Positions 49,170-60,740 of a DNA stretch of 64,000 bases are shown piece after piece. The DNA comes from Actinernus sp. WN-2022 (lineage: Eukaryota; Cnidaria; Anthozoa; Actiniaria; Actinernidae). Each line of letters opens with the position of its first letter. Within the stretch, counting starts at the first letter, position 1. The notes under the pieces were generated by a model. That model was not told the origin of the DNA. It was given only the letters and a program-made list of their open reading frames with translations, and made no database searches. The stretch is taken from positions 75,725,537 to 75,789,536 of the forward strand of contig JAOWCC010001589.1 of the NCBI GenBank assembly GCA_030867875.1, written 5' to 3'. The position numbers and the translations under genes were made by a program.

Positions 49170-50200
49170 CGTATCAATCGTCGGCAAACAAAAACTGCGT
49201 GACGACATAATATAATACTGTGGGCAGAGCCATAATTTATACTTTCCAGTTCTTGTTTTATGACAGTTCGGTTTCTAGTTACGGCTCCTGCTATTCTTTT
49301 GACAGATCCAATTCAATTTTAATACGGTATTCTCGGATCCAGTTCTGTTTATGGGTATAATTTGTGGTCTGCAATTCTATCTTCTGAGTTCTGTTATTCT
49401 TTTGACGATTTAACTTTTTCTTCTTGGTCCTCTATAAAGTCACATACAGTTCAACTTATGGACGATTTCATTTCCAGTTCGAATTACTGTCACCATTACA
49501 CTTAATATAATTCTAAAAGTAGGGAACAAGTAAGATTTGTGTGCGTAATTATAAACACAAATATTTCAACCTCACCAGTTCTGATTTCCGTTCGCGTTCA
49601 AAGCAAGGGTCAATCACTATTCACTTCCAGGTTTTGTGACTCTTGAGTTGAAGTCTTTGTATTAAAGCTCGGCATTGGTTTAATTGACTGGTTTAGTCAA
49701 GACTTCCCAGTTGTATAATCTCAAGAGTATTTCAGGAGAGTATACTTGGCGGGGTAAACAGCCAACATTGCAAACAATCAAAATCCCTCATTAGTCATTG
49801 ACCTCAGTGTGTGGTCGTAATGAAGAGCATTTCAACAATATCAACACCGCAATCCTATGGCATTTAGATGCAGCAGTTCAGGCATTTTCTTTCCGTTTCC
49901 GTGGGTTATTGGACCAAAACCATCGAAACCAAACCATCACTCCTCCTCCGGCCGGCCAGACTACATGTAGCTGACTGTACGATTAGATCGCCACATCCCT
50001 TTCGTAAATGTAAGAATTTTCCATTGAAAGCCCCTAAAAGTCCTGTCAGCCCTAGAATAACTGAACATCTTGGTATTTCATTCGAAGAAACCTTTGGTTT
50101 CAGCAAAATAATGGTTAAGAATGGCCCCGAATCTTCGCTCCGTTGCATGCTGACTTGGCACACTATAAGTATAAACCAAGACAGACCATAACCAAGATCG
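49170..50200. other. Gene-free stretch
   Basis: AT-rich DNA with scattered CAGTTCT motifs. A 107-codon ORF at 49868-50191 has no recognised domain. No supported gene. Confidence 0.45.
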
Positions 50201-50310
50201 GGGCGGGTGTCGAATCTGATTGGTTGATCCTGTCACGTGTTGGGAATCGAACAATGGGCTCCTGTGTAATCTGATTGGTTGCTGGCGCATTTCAGCGACA
50301 CAAAAAATAA

Positions 50311-50472
50311 TAAACGGCTTGCATTTTCTGACTCGTGCCGGCCAAAGGCCTGGCCCGAGTAATAATAATAAACGGCTTGCATTTTAAGACTCGGGCCTGC
50401 CCACAGGCAGCCCGAGCAATAAACGGCTTGCATTTTAAGACTCGGGCCTGCCCACAGGCAGCCCGAGTAATC
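50311..50472 (+). repeat. Three tandem hairpin units (right end of the hairpin family)
   Basis: Three ~50-bp units of AAACGGCTTGCATTTTAAGA, CTCGGGCCTGCCCACAGGCA and GCCCGAGTAAT. In each, CTCGGGCCTGCC pairs with GGCAGCCCGAG. The first unit is divergent but its hairpin is kept (CTCGTGCCGGCC/GGCCTGGCCCGAG). It is preceded by the family block CAGCGACACAAAAAATAATA (copy 3, right end only, about 50205-50310). Confidence 0.75.
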
Positions 50473-51135
50473 AGAATATAGTTAAAGAGAAAATATGTGC
50501 CCTGAGTGGGATTTGAACCCACGGCCTCGGCATACTAGTCCGCTGTGTTACCACTACACCATCAGTAACAACCACGCTGGCAACGCAGCCAGTTGATGGT
50601 TTCATTGTGGAACGTAACCGTGGGTACTCCCGGCATTTTCTCTTTTCTGGATCGAGATGGGAAAGCTTATAACTTTAAACTAGCTTTCAACCTAAGGATC
50701 ATACTGATTCACAGGCGGACAGACAAAGCTGACCTAGGCCAACTTAGGAATCACTATATAGGTTTAAAGGATCCCGAAGGATTCAGGCTTATTTAATAAA
50801 CACACATAAACAGTATAAAGAAGAAACCAATCTCTATATATAAATAATCAGAATAAAGGTGAAAGAGAAAATATGTGCCCTGAGTGGGATTTGAACCCAC
50901 GGCCTCGGCATACTAGTCCGCTTGTTACCAACGCGGCTAGTTAGTGATGGTGTCATTGTGGAACGTAACCGTGGGTACTCCCGTGGGTACTCTGCGTTGC
51001 CAGCGTGGTTGGTCCTGATGGTATAGTGGTAATCCTTCGGGATCCTTTAAACCTAGTGATTCCTAAGTTGGCCCAGGTCAGCTTTGTCTGTCCGCCTGTC
51101 AATCGGTATGATCCTTAGGTTGAAAGCTAGTTTAA

Positions 51136-51410
51136 AGTTCTCTTTCGATATGCTCCACATTATGGGATAATTACTGATGCATACTTCCTAATTAACTTAC
51201 TGGTCAGTGTCACGTGTTTAAAGCTTTCAAATGCAAATGAGTACCATATAAAACCCAAGGCGCAACTGATAAATAATAATCAGTTCTTTCTGGAGTGCAA
51301 CTATATAATAAGCTGGCTAAGGTCTCATGTGGATGAGAGGTGAGATAATCATGTTAGTATAGGGGGGAGGCTACATTATCCCATAATGCTCCACATATCT
51401 TCAGAGAACT
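51136..51410. mobile_element. MITE inserted in the SINE cluster
   Basis: AGTTCTCTTTCGATATGCTC with CACATTATGGGATAAT at the left is mirrored by ATTATCCCATAATGCTCCAC and TCTTCAGAGAACT at the right. SINE body sequence (AGGTTGAAAGCTAGTTTAA; GCTTTCCCATCTCGA) flanks it. Confidence 0.7.
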
Positions 51411-51578
51411 ACAGTTATACTTCAAGGTAGGTTACCTTTCGTCTAATTTTAATTTATAGGCTTTCCCATCTCGACCCAGAAAGAGAAAATGCCGGGAGTA
51501 CCCACTGTTACGTTCCACAATGACACCATCAACTGGCTGCGTTGCCAGCGTGGTTGGTCCTGATGGTGTAGTGGTAAC

Positions 51579-51720
51579 CAGGGGTGGATCCAGGGTTTGG
51601 ACTGAGTAGTTTACTCTGACAGGAATCGGTTAGGAATCGGCAGAAATCAGCATTTTTGTTTGACTTTTCTTTAATAATTAGAGGTTTGAAATCACATAAA
51701 CTACCCTGGATCTACCCCTG
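51579..51720. mobile_element. 142-bp hAT-like MITE with 5-bp target duplication
   Basis: Termini CAGGGGTGGATCCAGGGT and ACCCTGGATCTACCCCTG. GTAAC is duplicated on both sides (51574-51578, 51721-51725). It splits the tRNA module of a SINE copy. The neighbouring copy near 50540 shows the uninterrupted sequence GTAGTGGTAACACAGCGG, which proves the insertion point. Confidence 0.9.
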
Positions 51721-52879
51721 GTAACACAGCGGACTAGTATGCCGAGGTCGTGGGTTCAAATCCCATTCAGGGCACATATTTTCTCTTTCACTTTATTCTG
51801 ATTATTTATATATAGAAATGGGTTTCTTCTTTATACTGTTGATATAAATAATATATACATATTAAGTATATAGAGAGAAGAAACCCGTCCCTAATATAAA
51901 TAATCAGAATAAAGGTGAAAGAGAAAAATATGCCCTGAATGGGATTCGAACCCACGGCCTCGGTACACTAGTCCGATGTGTTAACCACTACACCATCAGG
52001 ACGACCACGCTGGAAACGCAGCCGACTTTGGGTTTTTGTGGTACCGTGAGTTTTCCCAGGCATTTTCTCTTTCGGGTTCGGGACGGGAAAGCCCATAACT
52101 TCCGAACTAAGCTTTCAACCTAAGGTCATTAATGATTCACAGGCATATACGTCCAACCTAGGAATCGCTTAGCCAGAAGGATCCGAAAGGATTCGAGCTT
52201 ATTTTAAATTTACACGTAAGTATATAGAGAGAAGAAACCCGTCCCTAATATAAATAATCAGAATAAGGTTCGGAGGGGATCCTGTTTTTATGGTATATTT
52301 TTTTAGTAAAAGCTTTTATGAAAGGTACGTTCGATAATTCTTGGATTCGCATTGTTGCACAGTTTTCTTTCATTCTTAAAATGTATTTTGTATGCTATTT
52401 AAATATCATAATTGTGACGAAACTCTTTATTATAGCTTTGTCATTAAACCAAAAACGTTAGCAGCTATGGTCCCATTTAACAACATCACTTTTAAATTAT
52501 TGTGAATCCTAGTTTCCTAATTTCGTAGATAACGAGCCGCGACAAACTTTTGAATATTTAATTTTCGAAGTTTCATTTTGTAATTATATTGCAGCTCCAA
52601 ACAGCAGTTTTTTTTATCAGATTGTGAATTTCGTCTCATCGGGATCAGCTAAAAATAAACATTACACAAAAGTCAACAGTTAAAGAAAACGATTCGATGT
52701 TCAAACTGTAACAGGTTTCTTTACGTTACACTATAAAGTGTTTATTTTGCTTTGTCGATACGTTTTCCAACTATAAGCCAGGCTCTTGTGCAGTCTGTGC
52801 ATCCGGTCAGCTCCGGTCAGTTCATATGAATCCTTTCATTCTGCTCTTTGAAACGTTATATCAGTCTAATAACACTGAT

Positions 52880-53395
52880 CAGTTCAGTCTTCACAGAAGT
52901 TAGAGTGGCCATCTCTTGAGAGTAGGAGGAGGCTCTCTCGATTGACAATGTTCCACCGTATTGTGCATGGAAGCATTGATATCGAGAAGGACTCGTATTT
53001 GACCCCAGTGCCTCGTACCTCAAGAAATGGTAACTCATTATTATTTTTAAGACCTCATTCGAATTGTAACCAACATAGTAACAGCTTTTTCCCATGGTCA
53101 ACTCGAGAGTGGAATAAGCTTCCCGGTACTGTAACTAATATTAATGACATTAACAAATTTAAGACCGCTGTAAACCAACATTTTATTGAATTAGGGGAAT
53201 GATTTTAACCTAATTTTTTTATTATATTATTATTATTTTTTAATATAAATTGTAGTATTGTTACTTAATTTATTTATTTTTTATTATTGTAATTTGGATT
53301 TTTTTATTTATACTGATGTGATACGGATATACCGTTTTATCAGTCAATAAAGTAGAAGTAGAAGTAGAAGAAGTAGAAGACAGAGAACGGCGCTG
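52880..53395 (+). pseudogene. LINE 3' end: RT C-terminus and GTAGAA-type tail
   Basis: An open frame to 53202 encodes KLEWPSLESRRRLSRLTMFH, RIVHGSIDI, YLTPVPRTSRN and FFPWSTREWNKLPGT, the usual C-terminal end of CR1/jockey-type LINE reverse transcriptases. After the stop comes AT-rich 3' UTR and a terminal microsatellite of AGTAGA units (53350-53382), typical of such LINEs. Only the last ~105 codons remain, so the copy is 5'-truncated. Confidence 0.85.
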
Positions 53396-53520
53396 ATTTT
53401 TTTCATCGCTCTCAATTGATATTGGCCCTGAACCCACAGATCAGGTGTAATCATGTCTCCTCTTCATGGGTTATCTCGACATTTTAGGTCATCAGAAAAT
53501 ATCCTAACAGCTTCACAAAT

Positions 53521-54290
53521 AGCTCTGAATTCACGCTTCGAACCTCAAACTTCGGCATGATCATTTCCCGTTCTCTTTCCGCAGACCAGGGATATGTTCT
53601 GTTTTGCAAATATTCGATCTAACAGTAAATATATAGAGTGCATTTAAATACTCAGGTTTATTTAAGCTGTCCTGCCTGTTCCGAGTAAAATGTTGTATTC
53701 TAGATGAAATCTTGAACTTTAAATCAACTGCATAAGGCTTCGCTATGACGATTTGCAAACGCGCGCGGATATCGGCTGTAGTTGCATTTTAATGACTTTA
53801 CTCCTACCCATAATGCACCCGATATAATTATATAGTTGAGGTGTGGGGGGTCAAAGTTTTTGCACTTCGCTGTATATATATATATATATATATATAAACA
53901 GTGTATATACAACAATACAGCAGTGTATATACAGCAATATAATACAGCCAAGTGCAAAAACTTTGACCCCCCGCACCTCAACTATATAACTATATCGGGT
54001 TCATTATGGGTAGGAGTAAGTTCATTAAAATGCAACTACAGCCGATATCCGCGCGCGTGTCCAAATCATCATAGCGAAGACTTGTGTAGTTGATTTGAAG
54101 TTCAACAATTCATCTAGAATACAACACTTTTACTCGGAACAGGCAGGGAAGCTTAAAGTAAAATAAATGCACTCACTATTTACTGTTTGGTCAAATATTT
54201 TTCCTGATATTATGAATTAATGTTTACGTTAGCAGAACGCAACCTGGACAGAACTATCATGCCGAATCTGCGAAGCAAGAATTCAACGCT
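53521..54290. mobile_element. ~770-bp fold-back element with arms over 300 bp
   Basis: The halves 53521-53875 and 53940-54290 are imperfect reverse complements. Matching blocks include GAATTC..GCTTCG, TTCGGCATGAT, CTGTTCCGAGTAAAA, CTAGATGAA, GCCGATATCCGCGCGCG, AATGCAACTACAG and GTGCAAAAACTTTGACCCCC. A (TA)n microsatellite sits at the centre (53873-53896). Open frames at 53724-54093 are mirror images of each other, not genes. Confidence 0.88.
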
Positions 54291-54524
54291 ATTTTTGAAA
54301 CTGTTTCGCGGAAAATCGAAGAGATTAAAATAGCTTAAAGGTTTACACAATTTATGAATTTATTGACAACAAATCATAATACATTTAATTATTTTGATTA
54401 AGAAACGGTAGAAATCAACGTACCCCATATCATTGCCATATTTTATGTACTAAACGATTCTAAAATTCGATTCGTAAACGACTTTATCTGGGGTAGTGTA
54501 ACCGCAGCTAATGAAAAGCAGGGG

Positions 54525-54724
54525 CCAGATTCACGAAACTTTTCCTAAGACATGGTATAAGATATAAAATTTGTGACTGGCCTAAGAGATGTCGTAAATG
54601 TGGTTCAGCAACTCTCTCCTAGAGTACTCCTAAGATGTTCTCAGCTAAGACATCTCTTACGTTTCCAACCTCCGTGAAATTATCGATTACGATGAAAACG
54701 CCAATCAGAGCTGCCCTTATATAT
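54525..54724 (+). mobile_element. Possible Harbinger-like left end interrupted by the LTR element
   Basis: Begins GGGGCCAGATTCACGAAAC and contains repeated CCTAAGA/TCTTAG-type motifs. The sequence resumes after the LTR element at 63856 and leads into a Myb/SANT-type ORF, as in PIF/Harbinger elements. The right terminus is beyond the window, so the assignment is inference. Confidence 0.35.
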
Positions 54725-55227
54725 TGTAAGGGCGCGATTTAGCGACCCGTCAGGAACACATCCACAACAAGGAACGTGAATAACAAAATACCATAACGTA
54801 TATTTCAGCGCGTAAAAGAGGAAACTGCCACCCCGCAAATTATCTCGAACGTGCTCGCACAAGTTAAACATAAAACTTGCTACAACACATGTTTCAAACA
54901 TCCGTTCTAACACCCTTTGGTTTGTAGATTACTGACCACATTGATTTAGTGGTATACTCGTCAGTTGTTTGGTATTTCTACGATTATCGTCCGGTCGCGA
55001 ACAGCACGCAGCAATTACCATAAATATAGCATATCTTCTAAAAGAAAGACACAGAGAGTGGCAACTTGTAACAGAGAGTGACAACTTGTAACAGAGAGGG
55101 ACAACTGGTAACAGAAAGTAGTGAGTGAAGTTGTAACAGTCTAAACCGGTACCTCCCCGCAGACAGATGGATTAAATATAACACTTCGTTACCGAGTCTA
55201 CGTCTAGTTCGTACAGACTCCGTAACA
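54725..55227 (+). repeat. 5' LTR
   Basis: 503 bp, 20 bp longer than the 3' LTR because it has one extra unit of AACTTGTAACAGAGAGTGAC near 55065. A TATA-like ATAAATATAGC lies at about 55019. By eye about 13 substitutions separate the two LTRs. Confidence 0.95.
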
Positions 55228-55230
55228 GAC

Positions 55231-55247
55231 TGGTGGAGAATCTAAGT
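55231..55247 (+). other. Probable primer-binding site
   Basis: TGGTGGAGAATCTAAGT begins 3 bases after the LTR end. TGG complements the CCA tail of a tRNA; I cannot name the tRNA from memory. Confidence 0.6.
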
Positions 55248-55619
55248 AGGACAGAAATGTTGTTTAAATTAGGAACTAGGGGAGCCCAGCCAGCTCGTAC
55301 TTCATATAAATCAAAAGTAGTATAAGCATGTTTTAGTAGAGATTCTGGTATGTATATTTAGTTCGTTAGAATGTTGATGTACTAAAATAGTAGTTTAATG
55401 ACCAGCTTTAGTTAATTGTGGAACTTAGATGGACTCGCCTCCACAAACTTTGCCAATTTAATCCTAACACTAACACCGCGTTGGCAACTAACATTCACAT
55501 GGCTGAATAAAAAAATTCGCGGCGCAGGTTATCAAGAAAATAACGAATAACCAAGATATGGAAGCGAAACTAACCGATGAAAAGCTTTAAAAAAATCTCG
55601 CGCCGTTAACAAAGCAACA

Positions 55620-56601
55620 TAAATTTTCCAAACTTTAGTGGAGAAGGCGACGAAAATGTGAATGAATTTATAAGAGATTTCATAAGAACAGCATATTTTT
55701 TTCAATTACTGGCCAGGAAAGAGAGCCCAGGCGCTTCCCCTTTATTTATCGGAACATGCGAGAGTGTGGTACAACAATGTACCAGAGGGAGACACGAAAA
55801 ATCTAACCAAGTTAACGGACGCACTAAAAAGCCAGTTTGATTCAAATGCAACTAAATGGCTATTCCGCCAAAAGTTAAACGACCGGAAACAAACAAGGGG
55901 AATCCGTAGCAAATTACTTTTCAGATATTCGGAGATTATGTCAGCGCCTAAATTTGCCAGAAGAGGAAAGCGTAAATTATTTCGCTCAAGGGTTGAGGCC
56001 AGAACTCAAAAACTATGTTGTCCTTGAACAACCAAAATCGCTGAACGCAGCGGAACATTTTGGAAAAATGAAAGAGGCTCTGCCAGACCTTCAACTCCAG
56101 ATTAGCGAGGAAATAATAAATGTGCTTAAACTCATCACAGATAAGGATCGACAACCATCGGTTGCTGCTTTACATCAAAATAGCTCATTACGATCCAACA
56201 GACATGATAGCGATAGACACGCAACTTCTTCAATAGCACGCGAAGAAATGTATGATTTGTTTAGGAACCTGAAAACAGATATAATGAGAGAAGTCCGTAG
56301 GGTGATAAGGCCAGATCAAGGAAATTTCAATTCGACTAATAGGGGACACATGGGTAGAAATAGGCGGACTTTTGAGGGAAGTCCAATATGTAATTTTTGC
56401 AATCGGCGAGGTCACACGATCGATGGTTGTTTTAGGAGAATGGATCAGGAAGCTTATAATTATAGAACCCTAGGATTCCTATTAACCCTACCGGCAGGAA
56501 TACTGCGCCACCACAAGAACAACAAAGACCGCTCCGAAATGGAGATAAGTTTGGCCAGAATCCGAGCAGAGATCAGTCAAACTAAGGGGGGTCCCTGCTG
56601 A
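55620..56601 (+). pseudogene. gag: Gag (capsid and nucleocapsid), frameshifted
   Basis: Capsid-type sequence runs through three frames: ENVNEFIRDF in the first, ALPLYLSEHARVWYNNVPEG in the second, and EEESVNYFAQGLRPELKNYV in the third. The third frame runs open to 56601 and includes a CCHC zinc knuckle at 56389-56430 (C-X2-C-X4-H-X4-C) for RNA binding. Frame changes lie near 55720, just after a run of seven T, and near 55900. The family packages element RNA into cytoplasmic particles. The true start codon is uncertain because the leader (55248-55620) has no clear ATG in frame. Confidence 0.85.
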
Positions 56602-56614
56602 AATTCGGAAAACA

Positions 56615-58264
56615 ATGGGGACCCGGCAGCCTTATATTAATACAATTGGTAGGATAAATAGTCCGCAGCAGTATGAGAAGTTTAATAGTGACAACAATGA
56701 AATTCAGAAAGTAGATATTACAATCAAGCATGTAGAACGTGTGATTAACGCACGCGAAGTAGAAGTCATTCGTTTTCAAACTGTAGTGCCGAACAGTTTT
56801 CAAATCCACATAATTAAGGTGGAACAAATATTTGAGACACCTTTCGAATTTCAAGATAAGGAACCTACCGCCCACGGCCACGAGACAGAAGATAGATCTT
56901 GCCACGTAATTCAGAGTAAGATCCCGTTTCTGGCTAGTCATGAAATTCCATGTAATTCACAGGCTAAGAAACTAGGAATTGTTAAGGAACCCTGGGTAGG
57001 AAGTAACAAACTAGCAGATCCTTCAGGCAAGGAACAACTATGTCATTCCACGACCGATACCAACGGAGAGCCAAACGCTAAAATACGGTTGAGACGCGAA
57101 TTAAAGCCATTGATGTCACCACTTTGGAAAATGTATAAGTTACTTGAACTTACGAAATTACAGTTATTGACAAAACCATGCTCAAACACCAGAACGAAAG
57201 GAAAATATGTCGCAGATAAAGAATCTACAACAAATGTAGGACAGAGTAGAAGTCCTTTAGTTTCGCCAATAATGGCCGTATACAAAATGATTGACCTTAT
57301 TAAGTCGAATACATGTTCAGTGGATAACGGAAGCAAGTCCAAGGAAATATTTTCAGAAAAGGCCACAAAGGGAGACCGAAATATCCCGATTTTAAAAGAA
57401 AGCGACAAATTAGACAGCGAAGAGCATACCGTCAAAAACAAAGTTGATACCGAGATTCCAAGCGCATTTCAAAACGCTATACAATTTTCGGAAAATACAA
57501 GTAACTTATCTGTAGTTGGTACAATTGGCGATGTGGAGTTGACAATTCTCATCGACACCGGAGCCGCCATAAGTGTTATTAATAACCAGGTTTTAAAAGA
57601 GGTTGAACCATCCATAAGAGCAACCTTCAAACAGACCACAATATCCTGTGTTAGGTCGGTTAGTGGTCGACCTATTCCAGTTTTAGGTAGTATCGTCATA
57701 CCTTTTGAAATTGACACCGCGATTTACCCGCATGAGGCACTCATAATTTAAGAATTAGCCTATGACGCAATTTTTGGGCGTGACTTTCTGGAGAAATATC
57801 AATCTAAGATAGACCTAGAGCATCACGTCTTAGAGCTCAAACATCCACCTTCCAGAGAGACTTGTCACACTCGTCCGCCGGACGATGCGCCTGTCTGCTT
57901 TATAGATGCACAAGAGGATTTCGTATTACCGCCTGATTCAGAAATAATTCTTCCGGCTACGTTAGATCGCGATATATCAGCAGGTACAATAGGGATTGTA
58001 GAACCAAGGGCAGAATTAACTGATCGATATCAGGTACTCGGAGCATCTGAACTAGTAAAAATGTCGAAGTTAGGGACTATACCAATTAGGTTACTTAACC
58101 CGACTGGGCAGCCGGTCAGAATTTACAGTAGGAAAAAACTTGGTCAATTCACAGAAATGGATCCTTCGATATCAACTTTTGAGCTGAAATACTCAGAGCG
58201 GTCAGCGGAAGCGGAAATCGAATTACCAACGATAGTAAACTGCCTAACATTAATAAGTCAGAAT
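56615..58264 (+). pseudogene. pro: Linker and aspartic protease region with internal stop
   Basis: Open from 56615 to 57751 (378 codons). A long lysine-rich, poorly conserved segment comes first, then the retropepsin signature TILIDTGAAISVI near 57540-57580 with the catalytic Asp in DTGA. An in-frame TAA at 57749-57751 is followed in the same frame by ELAYDAIFGRDFLEKYQSKI, which carries the second protease motif, and the frame stays open to 58264. The protease would cut the polyprotein into mature parts. The TAA is most simply a mutation. Confidence 0.85.
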
Positions 58265-59915
58265 TAGATACAGACCAACAGGTCAAACTCTTACAACTAC
58301 TAAGGAAATATAATGACGTGTTTGCATACACGCCGGAACAATTAGGCCGCACATCAGTAGTCCAACATGTAATTGATACCGGGACTCATCATCCCATCCG
58401 TCTACGGGCCTACAGAACATCGCCTAGCGGACGAGAAGAAATCGATAAACAAATTCGGGAAATGATGGATAATAAGATAATTGAACCTTCAACAGTCCAT
58501 GGGCGTTCCCAGTGGTGCTTGTCAAAAAACATTTCGATCATTCCACACGCTTTTGTATAGATTATAGGAAACTAAATGCGATCACGGTGAAAGATTGCTA
58601 CCCAATTTCCAGAATAGGCGAATCGCTCGATGCATTAGGAGGCGCTCGTTTTTTCTCTACCCTAGATCTTAGGTCGGGTTATTGGCAAGTCGAAATGCAC
58701 CCGGATTCAATGGAGAAGACCGCATTCATTACACATAGTGGGCTATATCAGTTTAATGTACTACCATTTGGTCTTTGTAATTCTCCTAGCACATTTCAAC
58801 GGTTCGTGACCTATATAATTCGAGGTCTTGAATGGAGGACATGTCTAGTGTATATTGATGATCTGATTATCTTTTCAAAGACATTCGACGGACACTTAAA
58901 GCATTTGGCAGAAGTCTTCGAACGACTCAGGGAGGCAAATGTAAAACTAAAACCAATTAAGTGCCATTTTGACGCGAAAGAAGTGGAATATTTGGGTCAT
59001 ATAATTTCTGCTGACGGTTTGAAGCCGAACCCAGATGAGATCAAGGCAGTACGAGAAGTTTCTGTACCACGCGACGTAAAGGGTGTCCGGAGTTTCCTAG
59101 GGTTAGCGAACTACTATCGTCGTTTCGTAAAGGGTTTTGCCCAACTTGCATCTCCACTAAACAAACTCACTAAGAAAAATAATAAGTTTCGATGGGATGA
59201 AAACTGTCAGGAAGCATTTGACAAGTTAAAGCGAGCTCTCACCTCGGCACCTATCTTAGCGTATCCAGATTTTAATTCCCAGTTCCACTTGTTCGTAAAT
59301 GCTAGTCAAACGGGGATAGGCATAACACTCGGTTACATTATCAATGGGAAAGAAGTAGCTATCGCCTACGCAGGGCGTGACTTTAACTTAGCTGAACAAA
59401 ATTACAGTGCCACAGAAAGAGAAGCGCTGGCAGTCATCGACGGAATTAAGAAATTTCAGCCGTATCTATACGGAAAGAAGTTTAAGGTACACACAGACCA
59501 CAGCGCACTTAGGTGGCTAATGAACATCAAAGACCCGACCGGTCGCCTCGCACGATGGTCTCTGCTTATCCAACAATTTGATTTTGAAATAGTTCATCGT
59601 TCAGGCCGAGAAAATGGCAATTCAGACGCACTTTCTATGCGTAGTTACGGAACGCACACACTCAATGCACTAGATCGGGCAGGTATACAGAGTAATAGTA
59701 TTCGCGAATACCAAAGGAGGGACCCCGACCTCAGAGATCTGATCGAATACCTAAACTGGGCCGAATTATCTAACGATTCCGCAAAGGCGCGTAGAATTTT
59801 GTTGGCCGAAGATATTTTCTATCTAAACGAAGACAATTTGCTTTATCATGTTAACAGTTCGGAAAAACGAGGGGAAAAGGGACTCACAGCCCAACTAGTG
59901 ACCCGGCCGCACTAA
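58260..59915 (+). pseudogene. pol: Reverse transcriptase and RNase H of the LTR element
   Basis: The RT N-terminus (DVFAYTPEQLGR, HPIRLRAYRTSPSGREEID) lies in one frame to about 58495. The rest is open from 58512: FCIDYRKLNAIT, FFSTLDLRSGYWQ, VLPFGLCNSPSTFQR and the catalytic YIDD at 58851-58862. RNase H follows with ATEREALAVIDGIKKFQPYL and VHTDHSALRWL. The first RNase H aspartate is replaced: VNAS stands at 59295-59306 where the family has TDAS, so RNase H is probably inactive here. The frame ends at 59915, where the integrase continues in another frame. Confidence 0.92.
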
Positions 59916-60740
59916 AACATGAAGTGTTAGTAAACGCACATGATGATATCTCCGGAGGTCATCTTGGACTCTATAAGACCTATGAGAAGCTACGAGATCG
60001 CCATTACTGGAGGGGAATGTATGCCGATCAGTGTACGTCACTGGATTAGAACTTGTATAGACTGCGCAACACGTAAGGTACCAAAAAACAAGCACAAAGC
60101 CCCGTTACTGCCAATTCCTGTCGAGGGCGCGTTCGATCGATTGGCGGTGGATTGTTTAGGGCCGTTTCCACCGTCATACTCCGGAAATCGATACATAGTT
60201 GTGTTTAGTGACTACCTAACCCGCTGGCCAGAAGCCTTTGCGGTGAAAATCATAGAAGCACACGTAATCGCACGATTACTAATAGATGAGATCATTTTCC
60301 GGAAAAGTGCTCCTAGAACCTTGTTATCTGACAGAGGGTCTAATTTTATGTCCGCCTTAATAGCAGAGGTGTGTAAAATGTTTCGTATTCGGAAACTTAA
60401 CACGACAACATACCACCCACAGACCGACGGTCTGGTCGAAAAATTAAATTCGACACTACTTCAATCGTTGTCTATGTATGTTAATAAGAACCAGAAAGAC
60501 TGGGACAGATTTCTTCCGGGAATTCTATTTGCTTACCGCACTTCTGCCTCAGAAACCACAGGGGATTCACCGTTTTATTTGTTGTATGGGCGCGAACCGC
60601 GACTTCCCATGGATACTAGGTTGCTTGCTCAAACAGAGGTATCTACTTCTATTGTGGAACATAGGAGTAGGATCGTGAAACAAATCGAAGTGAGTCAGAA
60701 AATTGCAGAGAAAATACTCAGAGAGCGCAGCAGAAAATGA
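59890..60740 (+). pseudogene. pol: Integrase core of the LTR element
   Basis: The HHCC zinc-binding part is split between frames: [15 protein letters not shown] at 59938-59982, then [12 protein letters not shown] after about 60040. The catalytic core is open from 59940 frame and intact in its DDE residues: Asp at 60150 (AVDCLGPFP), Asp at 60330 (LLSDRGSNF) and Glu at 60438 (DGLVEKLNS), 60 and 36 codons apart, the DD35E pattern. It inserts element DNA into the host genome. At the end ERSRK stops at 60740 while the next frame begins with MKANYD at 60737, a 4-base overlap or a frameshift. Confidence 0.92.

Larger units (their letters stand above)
50478..52265. mobile_element. Cluster of a composite tRNA-tailed SINE, family C
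   Basis: At least four copies in both orientations: about 50478-50840 (-), 50848-50990 joined to 50990-51130 (rearranged), 51440-51830 (+) and 51890-52265 (-). Each carries a tRNA-like module (GATGGTGTAGTGGTAACACA; B-box GTGGGTTCAAATCCCA) near its 3' end. CATATTTTCTCTTTCACC follows it, and a body with GTTACGTTCCACAATG and AGGTTGAAAGCTAGTT precedes it. The anticodon stem is poorly paired, so these are not functional tRNA genes. Confidence 0.75.

Noticed and set aside
50478..52030. Several tRNA-like modules with good B-boxes
   Set aside because: Anticodon stems do not pair well and each is fused to a repeated body and tail, so they are SINE parts.
53724..54093. Two 85-codon ORFs with nearly the same protein (MRCGGSKFLH...)
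   Set aside because: They are the two arms of a palindrome read on opposite strands.
56582..56941. 119-codon - strand ORF
   Set aside because: Antisense shadow of the LTR element protease-region ORF.
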